DNA of 6,337 bases from Clostridiales bacterium (GTDB lineage Bacteria; Bacillota; Clostridia; Oscillospirales; Acutalibacteraceae): positions 1 through 6,337 of the forward strand of contig JAAYWU010000050.1 of NCBI GenBank assembly GCA_012516295.1. Reading direction: 5' to 3'. This document shows, piece after piece, positions 4,869 to 6,337 of the stretch. Made by a program: the position numbers and the translations under genes. Under the pieces are notes generated by a model that did no database searches, was not told the origin of the DNA, and saw nothing but the letters and a program-made list of their open reading frames with translations. Every line of letters begins with the position of its first letter. Position 1 is the stretch's first letter.

Positions 4869-6221
4869 TTACTCGCCCGTTTGTCCCGATTTCACCAGTG
4901 TCTGTGCTTCTTTTGCCTTCGCCTGAATCTTCTTCATTGCTTCCTCCGGCGAGACGGTACCGTTGGTAAGCATGGACACTTCTTCCTGATATTCCTTGGA
5001 TACGGTAGAATACAGCGCATTGTCAAGCCACTCGCTCATCTGCTTGGCTTCGCTTACAACTTTATACCCATCGATTAAAGACTGGTCCGTCAGCCCGTTT
5101 GTGGTATCCTTGGCGGCATTGAACCAACCGATCTTCTGGCATTGTTCGGTACCCACTTCTTTTCCGAGGAACCACTTCAGGAAGTCCACGCATTCCTGCG
5201 GATACTTGGTCTTGGAGGAAATAACGAATCCTTCGGGGGCGCCGGTCAGAATTTCCTGATTGCCCTTCGCGCCGGGAACCTCCGGGAATTTAAACATACC
5301 GAATTTCAAATCCGGGCCGTCGGTCTTGATATACGGGATTTCGATCAGCTCGCCGTAGTAAATGGCCGCCTGTCCCATGGCAAACATGGATCTTGCCATA
5401 TCCGGCTTTACGCCGTCCGGGTTCTCCGTCATGTACGGAAGGAGCTTCTGATAAGACTTCATGGCCTGCACATAGCCGGGATCCGTGAAGCTTCCGGTGG
5501 TGGGTTCATAGTCTTTTTCCCGGACGCTGTCGGGAACGTAAATCTGGTTCAAAGTTCCGATGTAATGAAGTCCCGCCCAGGGCTCCGAATTGCCGTATGC
5601 GATCGGCGTTATTCCGGCCGCTTTCAGCTTCGCACACGCGGCGAGCAGGTCATCGAAGGTTTTCGGGGCTTCAATGCCGTTCTTCTCGAAGATCTCCGTA
5701 TTATAGAAGAACTGCTTGCTGTCAAGACGGAACGGAATGCCGTATATCATGCCGTCTTTCGTCGTATAAATGCTCATCTGATTTTCAAGAAGTGAATTCT
5801 TCCACTCCGGGTCCTTATCCATATAGGGCGTCAGGTCCAGAATCAAATTCTCGCGGATAAACCGCTCTGTGAAGTCGCCCGCCCAGCTGAAGAAGATATC
5901 CGGGGTATCGTCGCCGCCCACGACGACCTTGATCTTTTCCTTGTAGTCCTGGTTCTGCGCGCTCATGATGTCGAACTTGATGTCCGGATGCGCTTTTTCA
6001 TACTCGTGCAGTTTGCTCTCAATGAAGCTGTTGTAAGGCTCGTCCGGGAAACGGTGGAAGAACTTGATTACCTTCTGCCCTCCCGTGGCAGCCGAACCCG
6101 CGGAGCTTCCGCCGGCCGATGCGCTTCCGGATTCCGAATTTCCGGCACACCCGGCAAAGGAAAATGCCATCACGCATGCCATCGTAAAGCCGACTACTCT
6201 TTTCAGTATTCCTCTTTTCAT
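4869..6221 (-). CDS. Extracellular sugar-binding lipoprotein of a CUT1 ABC importer (solute-binding family 1)
   Basis: This 450-residue receptor is exported and lipid-anchored. It has a basic N-terminus (MKRGILKR), a hydrophobic core (9-22) and a lipobox SFAGC with the lipidated cysteine at C25. A flexible Gly/Ser/Ala linker follows (26-49). The mature two-lobed domain starts at KVIKFFHRFPDEP. It shows the features of family 1 binding proteins: GGDDTPDIFFSW (102-113), an FFYNTEIFEKNGIEAPKTFD stretch (171-190), AAGITPIAYGNSEPW (201-215), MFAMGQAAIYYGE (279-291) and GAPEGFVISS (327-336). It would capture the substrate outside the membrane and deliver it to the two permeases. GAAAGGAG lies 8 nt before the ATG. 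It starts 44 nt after the stop of the preceding gene with no visible promoter between them, so it is probably cotranscribed. The ligand is not predictable from sequence. The downstream deglycase-like gene suggests a glycosylated amine or amino sugar. Confidence 0.95.
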   Translation of the reverse strand: MKRGILKRVVGFTMACVMAFSFAGCAGNSESGSASAGGSSAGSAATGGQKVIKFFHRFPDEPYNSFIESKLHEYEKAHPDIKFDIMSAQNQDYKEKIKVVVGGDDTPDIFFSWAGDFTERFIRENLILDLTPYMDKDPEWKNSLLENQMSIYTTKDGMIYGIPFRLDSKQFFYNTEIFEKNGIEAPKTFDDLLAACAKLKAAGITPIAYGNSEPWAGLHYIGTLNQIYVPDSVREKDYEPTTGSFTDPGYVQAMKSYQKLLPYMTENPDGVKPDMARSMFAMGQAAIYYGELIEIPYIKTDGPDLKFGMFKFPEVPGAKGNQEILTGAPEGFVISSKTKYPQECVDFLKWFLGKEVGTEQCQKIGWFNAAKDTTNGLTDQSLIDGYKVVSEAKQMSEWLDNALYSTVSKEYQEEVSMLTNGTVSPEEAMKKIQAKAKEAQTLVKSGQTGE

Positions 6222-6229
6222 ACAAACTT

Positions 6230-6250
6230 CTCCTTTCAGATTCTCCTTTT
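6230..6250 (-). promoter_or_regulatory. Tandem Shine-Dalgarno sequences before the binding-protein gene
   Basis: On the minus strand AAAAGGAG (6243-6250) and GAAAGGAG (6230-6237) form an approximate 13-bp tandem repeat. The second lies 8 nt before the ATG at 6221 and is the functional site. The first has no start codon at a normal distance and may act as a standby ribosome site that raises translation of this abundant receptor. Confidence 0.6.
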
Positions 6251-6265
6251 GAAGATTCTTTATTC

Positions 6266-6337
6266 TTACACGCTTTCCTTTCTCATGACCTTTCTATCCT
6301 CTTCCGTCAGTTCAACCTGTTTTCCATAGCCGAAAGA
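6266..6337 (-). CDS. C-terminal end of an unidentified upstream gene (partial)
   Basis: One minus-strand frame is open from the window edge for 23 codons and ends in TAA at 6268-6266. It reads from SFGYGKQVELTEEDRK to VMRKESV. The other two minus-strand frames close within ten codons. The sequence is hydrophilic and helix-prone, typical of a soluble protein's C-terminus. I do not recognise the family from so short a piece. Its position directly before the binding-protein gene, with 44 nt between them, makes it a likely first or earlier member of the same operon. Such a position is often held by a regulator, a sugar kinase or another catabolic enzyme, but nothing here decides between these. 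Confidence 0.6.
   Translation of the reverse strand, partial: SFGYGKQVELTEEDRKVMRKESV

Noticed and set aside
5142..5795. Plus-strand 217-codon open frame
   Set aside because: It is the antisense shadow of the binding-protein gene, which carries a lipobox and family motifs. The plus-strand product resembles nothing.
6265..6285. Possible catabolite-repression (cre) site near GGAAAGCGTG
   Set aside because: It keeps only the AAGCG core and misses several conserved outer positions of the cre consensus.
1..6337. CRISPR arrays, tRNA or rRNA genes, insertion sequences, phage or conjugation genes
   Set aside because: None was seen. There are no regular spaced repeats, no transposase motifs, no cloverleaf-like sequence and no long direct repeats flanking any gene.

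Overview
The window reads as part of a carbohydrate or amino-sugar utilisation cluster from a Gram-positive Firmicute, most likely a Clostridia-type anaerobe. The evidence is moderate GC content, strong AGGAGG-type ribosome binding sites, a lipoprotein solute-binding protein with a Gly/Ser/Ala-rich linker, a CUT1 ABC importer with no ATPase gene next to it, and a textbook sigma-A promoter. The genus cannot be read from the sequence. All credible genes lie on the minus strand, so the biological order runs from high to low coordinates.

Right edge to about 2300: the last 23 codons of an unidentified gene (6266-6337) are followed by a lipoprotein sugar-binding protein (4869-6221). After a gap holding a strong stem-loop come two CUT1 inner-membrane permeases (3841-4713 and 2994-3824), then a HAD-superfamily sugar-phosphate phosphatase/phosphomutase-like protein (2314-2991) whose start overlaps the permease stop. 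Short spacings and overlaps make this one transcription unit.

1253-2317: a consensus sigma-A promoter (TTGACA, 17 bp, TATAAT), whose -35 overlaps the stop codon of the HAD gene, drives a SIS-domain protein resembling the FrlB/FraB ketosamine-6-phosphate deglycases. Repeated GTATTAT-type words and two inverted repeats cover the promoter and predicted transcription start, which suggests a repressor operator. The 5' leader also has a small hairpin.

1-1252: a YitT-family membrane protein (222-1109) lies 143 bp downstream of the deglycase. A weakly supported open frame with a C-terminal CxxC runs off the left edge.

Working model (inference): the ABC importer brings in a glycosylated amine or amino-sugar compound, and the SIS enzyme cleaves its phosphorylated form to a hexose 6-phosphate plus an amine or amino acid. 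No kinase of the FrlD type and no ATP-binding subunit lies in the window. The phosphorylation step and the transporter motor must therefore be encoded elsewhere, or the pathway differs from the known frl/fra schemes. The HAD protein in the place where a kinase might be expected is the most unusual part of the layout.
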